In this document: positions 9,201 to 18,275 of the stretch, in pieces
How the letters are laid out: each line of letters begins with the position of its first letter
Numbering within the stretch: the stretch's first letter is position 1
NCBI GenBank assembly: GCA_028280445.1
Contig: JANQLU010000136.1
Coordinates: forward strand, 434,001 to 498,000
Length of the DNA stretch: 64,000 nt
Reading direction: 5' to 3'
DNA from: Pirellulaceae bacterium
GTDB lineage: Bacteria; Planctomycetota; Planctomycetia; Pirellulales; Pirellulaceae
Notes under the pieces: generated by a model
The model's input: only the letters and a program-made list of their open reading frames with translations
Told to the model about the DNA's origin: nothing
Databases searched by the model: none
Program-made: the position numbers and the translations under genes

Positions 9201-10133
9201 TTATTTGTCAGCCTGTCCGCCTGTCGAAAGCTGTTCTGCTTTGCTTTTCGATTTCGATTTTGAATTTTGCTGGGCTTTTTTGGCGCGAATTTTGGCAACC
9301 TCAACCACTTTGCGAGCCATCCTAACGTGTTGTGGATGGAAGTATCGCTCAAAATATCCGTTACTGAGTTGTACACGGTTTTTGACAAGCAATTGTTGCC
9401 AGCCGATTTCGTCCATTTGGTTCCAAGCAGCTGCTTGTGCGGCCAGCTGAGGAATTTCGCCGTTGGCCATCATTTTGAGTGTTTCAACGACTTCTTTTTT
9501 GTCGGTGAATTTTTCGATGGGAACGATCGTGTACTTCATACGAGGTTGTGGATCTCGCTTGCCATGTTCCAGACAAACGGTATTGACTTTGACTTTACCA
9601 TCGCGTCCGGGTGGGATATTGAAAGCAGGACCACCAGGTTGTCCCAAACCACCGCCACCACCAAAGCCGCCGCCGCCGAAGCCGCCGCCACCAAAGCCAC
9701 CACCGCCGAAGCCGCCGCCGCCAAAGCCGCCGCCAACACCTTGGTTGCCACCACCACCAAATTGGGTGTTATTTTGACCGCCAAAGTTACCAGGACCGCC
9801 GCCAAAGTTGCCAGCGCCACCTTGTTGTTTCATAACCGGTACCGCTGCAAACGCAGGGGGCATTTCGATCGCCAACGGTTTATCCGATTTGTTTTTGACG
9901 ATGACCGTTGCTACCGCAGAATCTTTCGGCACGAATTTAACTTCGATTTGGCCATCTTTGATCGCCTGAAACATTTCAACTTTTTTGAATCCCTGAACAG
10001 GCTCAGCTGTTTTGTGGACCCGACGCAGCATGCGCTCTGCCTTTTTCTGGGCTGTTGCAGAAACAACAAAAACCAGCGCGAGGCCAACCGCGCAAAAAGA
10101 GTAAAAACAACGAGACATTGAAGTGAACCTCAT
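9201..10133 (-). CDS. Secreted protein with GGGGF tandem repeats
   Basis: Unrecognised exported protein, 310 residues. A signal peptide ends near residue 28 (VSATAQ). A short globular region follows (about 30-105). A glycine-rich segment (about 105-175) contains at least five tandem GGGGF units flanked by GN/GQ-rich sequence. A second conserved-looking region (about 178-285) is followed by a Lys/Ser-rich tail. The start at 10133 has GGAGG about 10 bases upstream, and an ATG five codons later is the alternative. Related proteins seem common in planctomycetes, but no function is known to me. A terminator follows the gene, so it is probably monocistronic. Confidence 0.8.
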   Translation of the reverse strand: MRFTSMSRCFYSFCAVGLALVFVVSATAQKKAERMLRRVHKTAEPVQGFKKVEMFQAIKDGQIEVKFVPKDSAVATVIVKNKSDKPLAIEMPPAFAAVPVMKQQGGAGNFGGGPGNFGGQNNTQFGGGGNQGVGGGFGGGGFGGGGFGGGGFGGGGFGGGGGLGQPGGPAFNIPPGRDGKVKVNTVCLEHGKRDPQPRMKYTIVPIEKFTDKKEVVETLKMMANGEIPQLAAQAAAWNQMDEIGWQQLLVKNRVQLSNGYFERYFHPQHVRMARKVVEVAKIRAKKAQQNSKSKSKSKAEQLSTGGQADK

Positions 10134-10692
10134 TTGTGTGAAACCTCCACATCGACCGATACAAATCCCCTGTTTTTTCGTATCGGTTAACCAGCTTTTG
10201 ACTGGTTAAATAATATTATCAGTTGCTGGTAGGAACCAGTTGTGATCTTGATACTGTTATTATTGTATCTTGAGATTTGGTTAGAACGGAAACTTAATTT
10301 ATCGGGTATTTTGAGAATTTACGGAATTTCGAGGTCACAAAAACGATAAAAGTGGCCGTGAAAGACCGTCTCTGGCAAAATCTGGGCCTTTTATCGTCAA
10401 AACCGGCCCGATTGCGTGAGGCTTCTGACAAAACAATCCGCCAGCGAAACTGCTTGCGGTTTTAGATTTAAACCGGCCTCAGATGAATCCCGGAGGGCCA
10501 AATCGGGATGGCAAGGCCCCCACCGAGCTAAAACAACACGCCTGTGGCCTAATCCTGTGAGCGGCAAGGGTGTTAGGCAGCGTTGATTAAATGTGAGCGG
10601 CAAGGCGCTAGCCGCCGGTTTGAAGCGCTAACAGACCGGCGGCTAGCGCCTCGCCACTCAAAATAAAACGTTATGTGCGTGTAGCGCACACC
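10134..10692. other. 559-base intergenic region with palindromic repeats
   Basis: It lies between the start of the Gly-rich protein gene and the end of the pyrophosphatase gene. No protein-like frame was found. The left part is AT-rich and probably holds the promoter of the Gly-rich gene. The right part carries a complete repeat of family A (10593-10660) and a partial copy of its first 14 bases at 10557-10570. Confidence 0.6.
10593..10660. repeat. Palindromic repeat family A, copy 1
   Basis: The unit starts GTGAGCGGCAAGGCGCTAGC and ends with the inverse arm CCGGCGGCTAGCGCC...CTCA. Other copies are at 30065, 31966 and 41766. The inner stem can form a hairpin of about 27 bp. The left flank GCGTTGATTAAAT matches, inverted, the right flank of copies 2 and 4, so the full element is longer than the core. 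A truncated copy begins at 10557. Confidence 0.88.
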
Positions 10693-13146
10693 TTAGATCA
10701 ATGTTGCGATTACCAATGCAACCACGCTCATTAATTTGAGCAAGATATTCAGTGATGGGCCCGAGGTATCTTTAAATGGATCGCCGACGGTGTCGCCAAC
10801 AACTGCTGCCTTGTGAGCTTCGGAGCCCTTCTTGAGCTGCTCGCCTTCGACCTCGAATCCTTCTTCGATCATTTTTTTGGCGTTGTCCCAGGCACCACCA
10901 GCATTGGATTGAAACAGCGCCATTAAAACTCCACTGACTGTTACACCCGCCAGTAAACCGCCGAGCATCAATGCGTTTGTTCCACCGGCCAAGCCACACC
11001 ATTTGGGTACAAAACCGAAAGCGACGGGAACTACAACTGCGACCAAACCAGGCAAGATCATTTCGCGAATCGAGGCGCGAGTTGAAATCGCCACACATTT
11101 TCCGTATTCAGCTTTTCCGTTTGCCGCTTCGAAGACTTCTTGATCCGCTTTTGACCAGTCTTCAAATCTCTTGTCGCCATTGGCATTCATGACGTCCAGA
11201 GCTTTTCTCAACTCCGGAATATCTTTGAATTGACGACGCACTTCTTGAATCATCGACATCGCCGCACGTCCAACTGCGTTCATGGACAAAGCCGAGAACA
11301 AAAACGGCAACATCGCACCAACGAACAGCGATGCCATAACATACGGGTTAACGATGTTGATCGATTCGATCTTGGTTTCTGGATGCGTCGCGTTGTAAGT
11401 CGTGGTAAATGCTGCAAACAAAGCCAGGGCTGTCAACGCTGCTGAACCAATCGCAAAACCTTTTCCGATGGCAGCCGTTGTATTTCCAACCGCGTCGAGT
11501 TTGTCCGTCCGCTCCCGAACCTCCGGTGGCAATTCTGCCATTTCAGCGATCCCACCGGCGTTGTCCGAAATCGGACCGTAAGCGTCGACAGCAAGTTGAA
11601 TCCCTGTATTAGAAAGCATTCCCACGGCAGCAATCGCGATCCCGTACAAACCGGCAAAGTGATAGGCACCAATAATTGCCGCAGCAATGATCAAAATTGG
11701 AATGGCAGTCGACATCATTCCGACGCCGATTCCAGAAATAATGTTGGTAGCCGAACCGGTTCTTGACTGACGGACAATCGATTTAACCGGCAGCGTTCCG
11801 GTTCCAGTATAGAACTCTGTAACTTTTCCGATCAACAGCCCGGCAGCCAAACCAAACACGATCGCAAAAAATACGCCGTTGCTGGTAATTGTTTTGCCAT
11901 CGAAAACCCATTCCGGGGGCAACAGTGCTTTGATAATTGCATAGGTCAGCACGAGTAATACCGCTGCTGATGCAAACTCACCGAGATTCAACGCTTTGTG
12001 AGGACTTCCGCCTTCTTTAACTTTGACCAGAAAAGTTCCGGCAATTGATGTTGCAATACCAACGCCCGCCAAAACGAGCGGCAACATGACGGCAGCCATC
12101 GGATCGACGCCTGGCATATTTAGAAAAACGGGAAAAAACGCAGCACCGAGGACCATCGTTCCAATAATGGAGCCGACGTATGACTCAAACAGGTCCGCTC
12201 CCATACCGGCAACGTCGCCGACATTGTCACCAACGTTGTCGGCAATCGTCGCTGGGTTCAATGGATGGTCTTCTGGAATTCCCGCTTCGACTTTTCCAAC
12301 CAGGTCGGCGCCGACATCTGCGGCTTTGGTGTAAATACCACCACCAACGCGAGCAAACAAAGCGATTGACGAAGCACCAAATGAAAATCCAGTGAGGACT
12401 GTAATAACGCGAGTAACTTCGACCTGACTTGTGATTCCAAACATACTGGCGAACACGATGAACAAAACGCTCAACCCGAGAACGCCCAAGCCGACGACGC
12501 CCATGCCCATTACGCTACCGCCGGCAAACGCAACTTCGAGTGCTTTTCCAAGACCGCTTCGAGCTGCGTTTGTTGTACGAACGTTCGCTTTGGTTGCGAC
12601 TTTCATTCCAATAAATCCAGCCATACCGGAACACAACGCACCGAGGACAAAAGACAGTGCCACCAAGGGCGACGAAGATTCGCCTTGTGTTTGCCCCGCC
12701 CATCCCAACAGCGCGGCGACGATAATCACAAAAACAATGAGGACACTATACTCCGCTTTCAAAAACGACATTGCGCCTTCGGTAATGTTTTTGGCGATGT
12801 CAGCCATTCTGTCACTACCGACTTCTTGCCGGGCAACCCATTGCGATTTCCAGAATGTGAACGCAAGTCCAGCAATTCCAAATAGTGGAATGATGTAAAT
12901 GAGATACTTTGTCCAAGAACCTCGTTCTGCGACTTTTTGTTTCGATTCGGGATTGGGATCATCAGGTTGGCCGGTTCCACCAACCGAAGGCATTTTCAAA
13001 CCTTCTTCTTTTTGTTTTTTTTCTGTTTTTCCAGCATCCTGTTTGCCTTTGTCCTGAATTGCAAATGCATGGTTCGGGACGGCTAACATTGAAATCGCAA
13101 CGACGATGATTGGTGTGAACATACTCAGTGCGAGTAATCGTGACAT
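10693..13146 (-). CDS. hppA: Membrane-bound ion-translocating pyrophosphatase
   Basis: Integral membrane pyrophosphatase that couples PPi hydrolysis to H+ or Na+ export across the cytoplasmic membrane. The catalytic loops GGIYTKAADVGADLVGK and DNVGDNVGDVAGMGADLFES are intact. GNTTAAIGKG carries Ala and Gly at the positions (460/463 in the family's numbering) that mark the K+-dependent subfamily; K+-independent enzymes have Lys/Thr there. Whether it pumps H+ or Na+ cannot be read reliably. At 817 residues it is about 100 longer than typical. The extra N-terminus has a signal-peptide-like helix (1-29) and a Lys/Glu-rich linker (about 30-75) before the first usual membrane helix. It is transcribed alone. 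Confidence 0.95.
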   Translation of the reverse strand: MSRLLALSMFTPIIVVAISMLAVPNHAFAIQDKGKQDAGKTEKKQKEEGLKMPSVGGTGQPDDPNPESKQKVAERGSWTKYLIYIIPLFGIAGLAFTFWKSQWVARQEVGSDRMADIAKNITEGAMSFLKAEYSVLIVFVIIVAALLGWAGQTQGESSSPLVALSFVLGALCSGMAGFIGMKVATKANVRTTNAARSGLGKALEVAFAGGSVMGMGVVGLGVLGLSVLFIVFASMFGITSQVEVTRVITVLTGFSFGASSIALFARVGGGIYTKAADVGADLVGKVEAGIPEDHPLNPATIADNVGDNVGDVAGMGADLFESYVGSIIGTMVLGAAFFPVFLNMPGVDPMAAVMLPLVLAGVGIATSIAGTFLVKVKEGGSPHKALNLGEFASAAVLLVLTYAIIKALLPPEWVFDGKTITSNGVFFAIVFGLAAGLLIGKVTEFYTGTGTLPVKSIVRQSRTGSATNIISGIGVGMMSTAIPILIIAAAIIGAYHFAGLYGIAIAAVGMLSNTGIQLAVDAYGPISDNAGGIAEMAELPPEVRERTDKLDAVGNTTAAIGKGFAIGSAALTALALFAAFTTTYNATHPETKIESINIVNPYVMASLFVGAMLPFLFSALSMNAVGRAAMSMIQEVRRQFKDIPELRKALDVMNANGDKRFEDWSKADQEVFEAANGKAEYGKCVAISTRASIREMILPGLVAVVVPVAFGFVPKWCGLAGGTNALMLGGLLAGVTVSGVLMALFQSNAGGAWDNAKKMIEEGFEVEGEQLKKGSEAHKAAVVGDTVGDPFKDTSGPSLNILLKLMSVVALVIATLI

Positions 13147-13731
13147 TCTTGTTCAGCCTTTTCTGACGATAGTTCGATAATATTTTGAATGGCTCTTGGA
13201 GCCCGAAGATTTTGTGACGCAAAACTCACCGAAATTTCAGTCGCAAAATGCCATTGAGGTAGGTTCCCAAAAAGAAGATTCCGGGGACGATTTCAAAAGC
13301 CAGAGGTAGCCGCCGAGGCTCAAAAAATACCTGAAAAACCGGTAATTAATTTCAAAAGTCTACCGCCGAACGTTTCAAAGTGTCAACGGGATTATTCAGT
13401 ATAGTTCAAAGCATTTTGGCGACGAGACAAACTCAAGTGGCGCCCGCATCCAGTCGCTGAAAATCGGCCCGCGTTGCGCAAATCATCAAAGACCAAATCG
13501 CGACAAATTGTCGCACTCGAATTCAATTTGTCGTGATGATTCCCACGAGCGATTTTCAGCCGAAATTGTGGCCCGCCAATGCGACTTTCAATACTAAAGT
13601 CAGGTTTTTTACCGGACATTTGCATTTCCAGATGAATCGCATTGAAATACAATTCAGGCAATACTAATCAACAACGGGAATGATGGGACTTGCTCACGCC
13701 CCCTTGGCATCCATTTAGATGGAGATATCTG
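13147..13731. other. 585-base divergent intergenic region
   Basis: It separates the divergent hppA and TPR-protein genes and must hold both promoters. A 15-base palindrome, GCGACAAATTGTCGC, lies at 13499-13513 and could be an operator. Two short stretches matching CGCTGAAAATCGG in opposite orientation flank it, about 100 bases apart. An 89-codon minus-strand frame crosses the region but shows no recognisable domain and was not called. Confidence 0.4.
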
Positions 13732-15465
13732 ATGAAGGCTATTCAATTCAATTTGGCCCGTGGTCGCTCGGTCGTCTCGGCTACGGTTTTAACAATCGTC
13801 CTCGGAGCTGGCCCCGCGTTACAGGCGCAAGGTGACAAAGCCGCCGATAAGCAAGAAGACAAAAAGCAGGAAAAGAAGCAAGAGGAAAATGGGGAAAAGG
13901 ATCTCAGTGACGCTTTGGAGATGAGCCAAAACGCCAAAACAACTCGCGACCTGGATCGTGTGGCCGCCAAGTTGGAATCGGCGTTGAAAAAAGGGCTGGA
14001 AAAAGACTCTGAAAAAATCGCCAAGAACCTTCTGAAATCCACTTTATTGAACTATGCCAAAAATTACTCCGAGCGAATCTTTAAAATTCCACGCGATACG
14101 CGTTGGCAGTTTTATCGACGCGAGGCAATGACCCGACTGCGTCAACTGATCAAAATCGATGACAAAAACGCGGATGCCTATCTATTGATTGCAAAATTGC
14201 AAATCCTGCCCGATGGTGATCGTAAAGAAGCAAAAGAGGCAGTGGACAAGGCTGCGAAGCTGGCCGCCAACGATAAAAACAAATTATCTGAAATCCTGCT
14301 GCTGCGTGCTGCGTTGTCAAAAGATGAAAAATCACGACTAGCCGATTTGAACAAAGCGTTGGAAAACAACCCCAAAAATATCCGCGCGCTGACCATGCGG
14401 GCGATGTACCATCAGAATCTGCATCTCAAGCGAAAAGATAAAAAGAACAAAGACCATCTGAAAAACGCCATCAAGGATTGGGAAAAACTCGCCGAGTTGC
14501 AACCCAAAAACATGGGGCTTCAACAACAGTTGATGCGGTCGTACAACGAAATGGAGCAACACGCCAAGGCAGAAAAAGCGATCGATCGCATGATCGAAGC
14601 TCAGGATGACAACCCGCAGCTCTATGCTCTCAAAGCTGAAAAGCAAGCCGACCAAAAGAAATACGACGAAGCTTTAAAGACCATCGAAAAAGCACTCGAT
14701 CTGGATGATACCAATGTCCAGGTCATGCTCGTTCAATGTCGCATTTTGTTGCAAGCTCAAAAATTTCCCGAAGCCGTTGATGTCGCCGACAACGCTTTGG
14801 AAATTCAACCTCAAATGCCAGGCGCACTCTATTTCCGAAGTCTCGCGTTTTCCAGCATGGAAAAATGGACCGAAGCGATCGAGGATATGGAAGCGTTGAT
14901 CGAACTGTTGCCATCGAACAGCGATTTCAAATTGCAATTGGGCAGCCTGTACAGTGCCGCCGACAAACATGACGACGCGTTGGAAATCTTCAACGATTTC
15001 CTGGACGAAGATGATGAAAACGTTCGAGCGTTGCGAGGCCGAGGCGATGTCTATCTCGGGATGGGCAAACATAAAAAAGCGCTCCGCGATTACAACAAAC
15101 TGCTCGACGTCGACAAAGAGAACTCGGGTGCAATGAACAATCTGGCGTGGTTGCTGTCGACCAGTCCGATTGAAAACCTTCGCGACGGAAAACGAGCAAT
15201 CAAGCTTTCACTCAAAGCCTGTGAACTCACCGATTACAAAGCAGCCCACATTCTCAGCACGTTGGCGTCCAGCTACGCCGAAGCAGGCGATTTCGAAAAG
15301 GCCCGCAAATGGGCAAAAAAATCCGTCGAAGTTGGGGAAAAAGAAAAAAGCAGCCAACTCGAAGATTTGAAAAAAGAGCTGGAAGCTTACAAGAAAAACA
15401 AAAAATGGCGTGAGTACAAAGAAAAAAACGGCGCCGAAGGCGAAGTCGAATTCGATATCGATTAA
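13732..15465 (+). CDS. Exported TPR-repeat protein
   Basis: Protein of 577 residues built almost entirely of tetratricopeptide repeats (typical signatures such as A-L-Y-F-R-S, A-L-R-G-R-G-D-V-Y and A-M-N-N-L-A-W), after a signal peptide (about 1-33, ending ALQAQ) and a charged Lys/Glu/Asp linker. The start is the ATG at 13732 with GGAG 7 bases upstream; a TTG frame extension to 13690 is unlikely. TPR superhelices bind proteins or peptides, so a periplasmic scaffold is plausible, but no partner is indicated. It is followed by a hairpin at 15492-15520. Confidence 0.88.
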   Translation: MKAIQFNLARGRSVVSATVLTIVLGAGPALQAQGDKAADKQEDKKQEKKQEENGEKDLSDALEMSQNAKTTRDLDRVAAKLESALKKGLEKDSEKIAKNLLKSTLLNYAKNYSERIFKIPRDTRWQFYRREAMTRLRQLIKIDDKNADAYLLIAKLQILPDGDRKEAKEAVDKAAKLAANDKNKLSEILLLRAALSKDEKSRLADLNKALENNPKNIRALTMRAMYHQNLHLKRKDKKNKDHLKNAIKDWEKLAELQPKNMGLQQQLMRSYNEMEQHAKAEKAIDRMIEAQDDNPQLYALKAEKQADQKKYDEALKTIEKALDLDDTNVQVMLVQCRILLQAQKFPEAVDVADNALEIQPQMPGALYFRSLAFSSMEKWTEAIEDMEALIELLPSNSDFKLQLGSLYSAADKHDDALEIFNDFLDEDDENVRALRGRGDVYLGMGKHKKALRDYNKLLDVDKENSGAMNNLAWLLSTSPIENLRDGKRAIKLSLKACELTDYKAAHILSTLASSYAEAGDFEKARKWAKKSVEVGEKEKSSQLEDLKKELEAYKKNKKWREYKEKNGAEGEVEFDID

Positions 15466-15478
15466 CCATTCACACCAT

Positions 15479-15493
15479 TTCGAATTAGTTTCA
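15479..15493. repeat. 15-base direct repeat, left copy
   Basis: TTCGAATTAGTTTCA, repeated identically at 18151-18165. Both copies are followed by an A/G difference, then CTA and a hairpin. The AT-rich two-gene segment lies between them. Confidence 0.75.
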
Positions 15494-15520
15494 ACTACTG
15501 CAAATAAAATGCAGTAGTTG
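15492..15520 (+). terminator. Hairpin after the TPR gene, probable weak terminator
   Basis: A perfect 11-bp stem CAACTACTGCA / TGCAGTAGTTG with a 7-base loop, 27 bases after the stop codon. The following bases are AT-rich but have no T-run, so termination may be partial. Confidence 0.6.
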
Positions 15521-15855
15521 ATATCTATAATTCGCGCGGGTCGTTCAATTCGTGATTTGCTCGATCCTCCTAAGCCTCTTCTCAAGCTCAACAAACGGGT
15601 TTGTCCCGATATCCCTTGTTCGCTCAACCTCAAATCATGAGGTAAATGCGAGACGAGCGGACTTGAAAGGCAGCGTATTTTGAATCGCACAGTCGTTATC
15701 AAACTGCCGCGCGGCACATCCCACCTTTTATTTTCATGTCAGTAAGTTTCCGCATTGGCTACAAATAGTCTTAGTGAGAGCTCACCTGACAACTCATCTC
15801 ACTTGATCTAAACATCGTCGAACCCATCTTTTTTCAATTCTGAAAGGAACACAAC
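15521..15855. other. Spacer before the interrupted gene
   Basis: 335 bases without a convincing gene between the hairpin after the TPR gene and the ATG at 15856. It presumably carries the promoter of the interrupted gene; no clear promoter motif could be singled out. Confidence 0.4.
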
Positions 15856-16608
15856 ATGAGAAGTACTATTGCATCATCAGGATTTAGCTTTTTGCTGATG
15901 TTTGTAACCGTAAACGTTGCTAATGCAGGCTGGAATATATTGTCCCCAACTGATGGCCAAAAATTTGAGCGAAGCGTTCAAATGGTCTCTGTCTATATTC
16001 AAAAAGCCCAAACTCCAACTGGACAAACAGCATGGGTCAAAGTCTTCGGGCCATCCGGAAGTAACGTAATAAGTGGACAACTTCCTCAAGCTGCTGGAAT
16101 TTATCTTGGCGCTACCGCGTTAGCTCCAGATGGTGGATTTACCGTTGGCACTTACACTGTGAAACTTTTGTATGTCGATGCAAACTTAAATGAAACAAAC
16201 AAAAAGACTACAACGTTCAAAATCGAGAATGGGACTTACAGTGAACCGAGTGACCCCACAATTGAAAATCCCTACCAAAATCAAGAGTTTGGGAAAACAG
16301 TTAACAAGATCTATCTCTCTGGAAAATACGGTGATATGCCCAATCAGGTAATACCCGATATTGAACGCAAAGTTACTGGGCCAGACTGATACAGTCTTGA
16401 CTGGGCGGAAGTCAGTACCGGATCAACTTCAGAATATGTTTATTGGCACAAAGAAATCGCAAGAACGGCGACGACTTGGAATGTCGGAAACTATCAAGCA
16501 AAGATAAGAGAAGACAAAGGCGGTGGGGTATTTAAAACTCAAGATACACGCGACTTCAAAGTCAAAGATGAGGCGATATGGCCAGGGTTCGGTTTGACTT
16601 TCCAATAA
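15856..16608 (+). pseudogene. Secreted Ig-like-domain protein interrupted by an in-frame TGA
   Basis: The first 177 codons encode a signal peptide (about 1-28, ending NVANAG) and beta-strand-rich sequence like extracellular Ig-type domains (SPTDGQKFERSV, then YTVKLLYVDANLNETNKKTT). A TGA at 16387-16389 stops the frame, yet the same frame continues for 72 further codons with similar content (YSLDWAEVSTG, WNVGNYQAKIREDKGGG, DFKVKDEAIWPGFG) to TAA at 16606. The simplest reading is one protein of about 250 residues inactivated by a point mutation such as GGA or CGA to TGA. Readthrough is an alternative: a short stem TGACT/AGTCA follows the TGA. AAAGG lies about 8 bases before the ATG. No family is recognised. 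Confidence 0.65.
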
Positions 16609-16685
16609 TTGGGGTTGTCTAGTTTTTGCGATTTCGAGAAAAGCGTTGGTCAGTAAGTCCAATGCTTTTCTTTCGAGGCTCATCT

Positions 16686-18113
16686 ATGAACACCACTAAA
16701 TATGTGTGTTTTCCCTTTCTATTAATCTTCATTTTCCGCAGTGCTGTCGCCCAACAGATCAACGATTATCAAGTATTTAGCCAGCACAAGCTCAAACTTA
16801 CAAATGCTCGCCTTGCAAGAGGCAAATATCCAACAGACCGGTTTACTAGACATTCCGGTTGGATCGTAACGCTACTTGAATCCAAACGTATTCAAAAAGA
16901 AATAGATGCAACAAAAAAGCAAGAAGAAGTTTTTATAAAAATCAAGAAGGCTAGAGATAAAAAGATCAATGAAATTCGCATGCGATACAACTGGCAAAAC
17001 ATATCTGAAGCAAGAACTAAGCAAGTTGCAGCATCGATTTCAAAAATAAATTCACAAAGCGACGATGAAATACTGTCAAACCTCGCAGAGCACCAACAGA
17101 AAAGAATTATTCAGCTTCTTGTCTGGGAACAAATATTTGCCCATGGTTTACCACGGCTTTTATGTCAGCCTGCCGTTTCTAAAACTTACGGTGTTGATCG
17201 CAATATACGAAAACAAATTGTGGTGGTCGCAGAAAAGCTAGATAAGGAAATTGAGAAGATTCAAAAGTCATATCCGCTCCGCATCCGCAAAGCACTGGAA
17301 AAATCGCTGACGACTAAACAAAAGAAAGAGTTGAAGGAACTTATCGGTGAAAATGAGATCGTTAAAAACTGGCCAACTCAAACCGTTAATCAGCTAGTTC
17401 GAGGCAATTTACTTTATGGCTATCCAGTCTCTAAACTCGAACAGTTGGGTTTGGAAACCATGCCTTGTACCTTACGCCCCCAAATCATGACGCCCGTTGT
17501 TCAGGTTGCCAGGCGTTTTTCAAACAAGGTATTTCTGATTTCAGCTCCGGCTACATCAAGGGAACTTGAAATCACAAAAAGTCAATATAAAGCGTATAGG
17601 AAGCTTCGTTCAGAATTCTTGGCTGAACTTCGAGAGGTAGAAAAAATCAACGAGCCAGATCCAAAAAAGCGGCAAGAACTTGCTCAACGAGTTGCCAACA
17701 CATTTGAAAAAAAAGTTATCGAACAAATACTTCTTCCACATCAAGTTGATTTGCTAAATAAGATCTATTATTGGGGAGAAATACAACGCAACGGTCTTTA
17801 TATTTCGTTAGTCGGCTTTGGTAAGCGCGCAAAGCTTCTCAAGCCTGAATCACTAGGTGCGGCACTAAAAATAACAGACGAACAAATCAAAGAACTTGAT
17901 AAAAATGCGGTGTCAACTGCAAAAGAATTGATCGCAGAAAGAAACAAATTGCAGCGTCGGTTTGTTTTTGATTTTCTAAACTTGCTTGATGGTCCCAAGC
18001 AGCAAAAACTTAAAAGGGTTTTGGGAGAAGCACCAAGAGAAAATGGCTTGCCAGATTTAACGTCAATTCGAATGCAATTGAAATTCGTACAGAAATTAAA
18101 ACAGTTAAGGTAA
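16686..18113 (+). CDS. Secreted helical protein with LTxxQ-like motifs
   Basis: Unrecognised exported protein, 475 residues. The chosen ATG at 16686 has GAGG 8 bases upstream and begins a signal peptide (MNTTKYVCFPFLLIFIFRSAVAQ). The rest is helical and charged, with repeated motifs such as LTTKQKKELKELIGE, ITDEQIKELDKNA and GPKQQKLKRVLGE. These recall the LTxxQ motif of Spy/CpxP-like periplasmic proteins and occur in the same style in the protein at 24975. Codon use is more AT-rich than in neighbouring genes. A terminator follows at 18172. With the interrupted gene upstream it forms a segment bounded by 15-base direct repeats. Function is unknown. Confidence 0.78.
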   Translation: MNTTKYVCFPFLLIFIFRSAVAQQINDYQVFSQHKLKLTNARLARGKYPTDRFTRHSGWIVTLLESKRIQKEIDATKKQEEVFIKIKKARDKKINEIRMRYNWQNISEARTKQVAASISKINSQSDDEILSNLAEHQQKRIIQLLVWEQIFAHGLPRLLCQPAVSKTYGVDRNIRKQIVVVAEKLDKEIEKIQKSYPLRIRKALEKSLTTKQKKELKELIGENEIVKNWPTQTVNQLVRGNLLYGYPVSKLEQLGLETMPCTLRPQIMTPVVQVARRFSNKVFLISAPATSRELEITKSQYKAYRKLRSEFLAELREVEKINEPDPKKRQELAQRVANTFEKKVIEQILLPHQVDLLNKIYYWGEIQRNGLYISLVGFGKRAKLLKPESLGAALKITDEQIKELDKNAVSTAKELIAERNKLQRRFVFDFLNLLDGPKQQKLKRVLGEAPRENGLPDLTSIRMQLKFVQKLKQLR

Positions 18114-18150
18114 AAATAGCAAATATTCGACTAAATTCTAGCCAACCTAA

Positions 18151-18165
18151 TTCGAATTAGTTTCA
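18151..18165. repeat. 15-base direct repeat, right copy
   Basis: TTCGAATTAGTTTCA, identical to 15479-15493; see the left copy. It is immediately followed by a strong terminator that could originally have served the TPR gene. Confidence 0.75.
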
Positions 18166-18171
18166 GCTATC

Positions 18172-18203
18172 AAAGCCGCTTGGAGTCAGGCGGCTTTTTT
18201 TTT
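18172..18203 (+). terminator. Rho-independent terminator
   Basis: The stem AAGCCGC / GCGGCTT with a 10-base loop is followed by a run of nine T on the plus strand, about 60 bases after the stop of the LTxxQ-like protein. Confidence 0.88.
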
Positions 18204-18221
18204 GCGCTGGCGAGAACACCA

Positions 18222-18275
18222 CCGTTTTATCGGATTGGCGGTTTTATCGGATTGGCCGGTGGGAACCGGCCCTAC
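18222..18275. repeat. Short tandem repeat joined to a half copy of repeat family B
   Basis: Two tandem copies of GTTTTATCGGATTGG (from 18222) run into GCCGGTGGGAACCGGCCCTAC (18255-18275), which is the right half of the family B unit seen complete at 31881 and 41678. It lies between two convergent genes. Confidence 0.75.

Noticed and set aside
9267..10121. Open plus-strand frame of 284 codons
   Set aside because: Antisense to the Gly-rich secreted protein; its Ala/Thr-rich middle is simply the complement of the GGGGF repeats.
10557..10660. Family A palindrome as a simple transcription terminator
   Set aside because: Copies have no T-run and share long flanks at four unrelated loci, which points to a dispersed repeat; it may still affect transcript ends.
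13392..13661. Minus-strand frame of 89 codons upstream of hppA
   Set aside because: No domain or start signal; it occupies the divergent promoter region of two clear genes.
16387..16440. Selenocysteine insertion at the TGA of the interrupted gene
   Set aside because: The stem after the TGA is only 5-6 bp, the protein looks like a secreted Ig-type protein with no redox context, and no selenoprotein machinery is in the window. A nonsense mutation is simpler.
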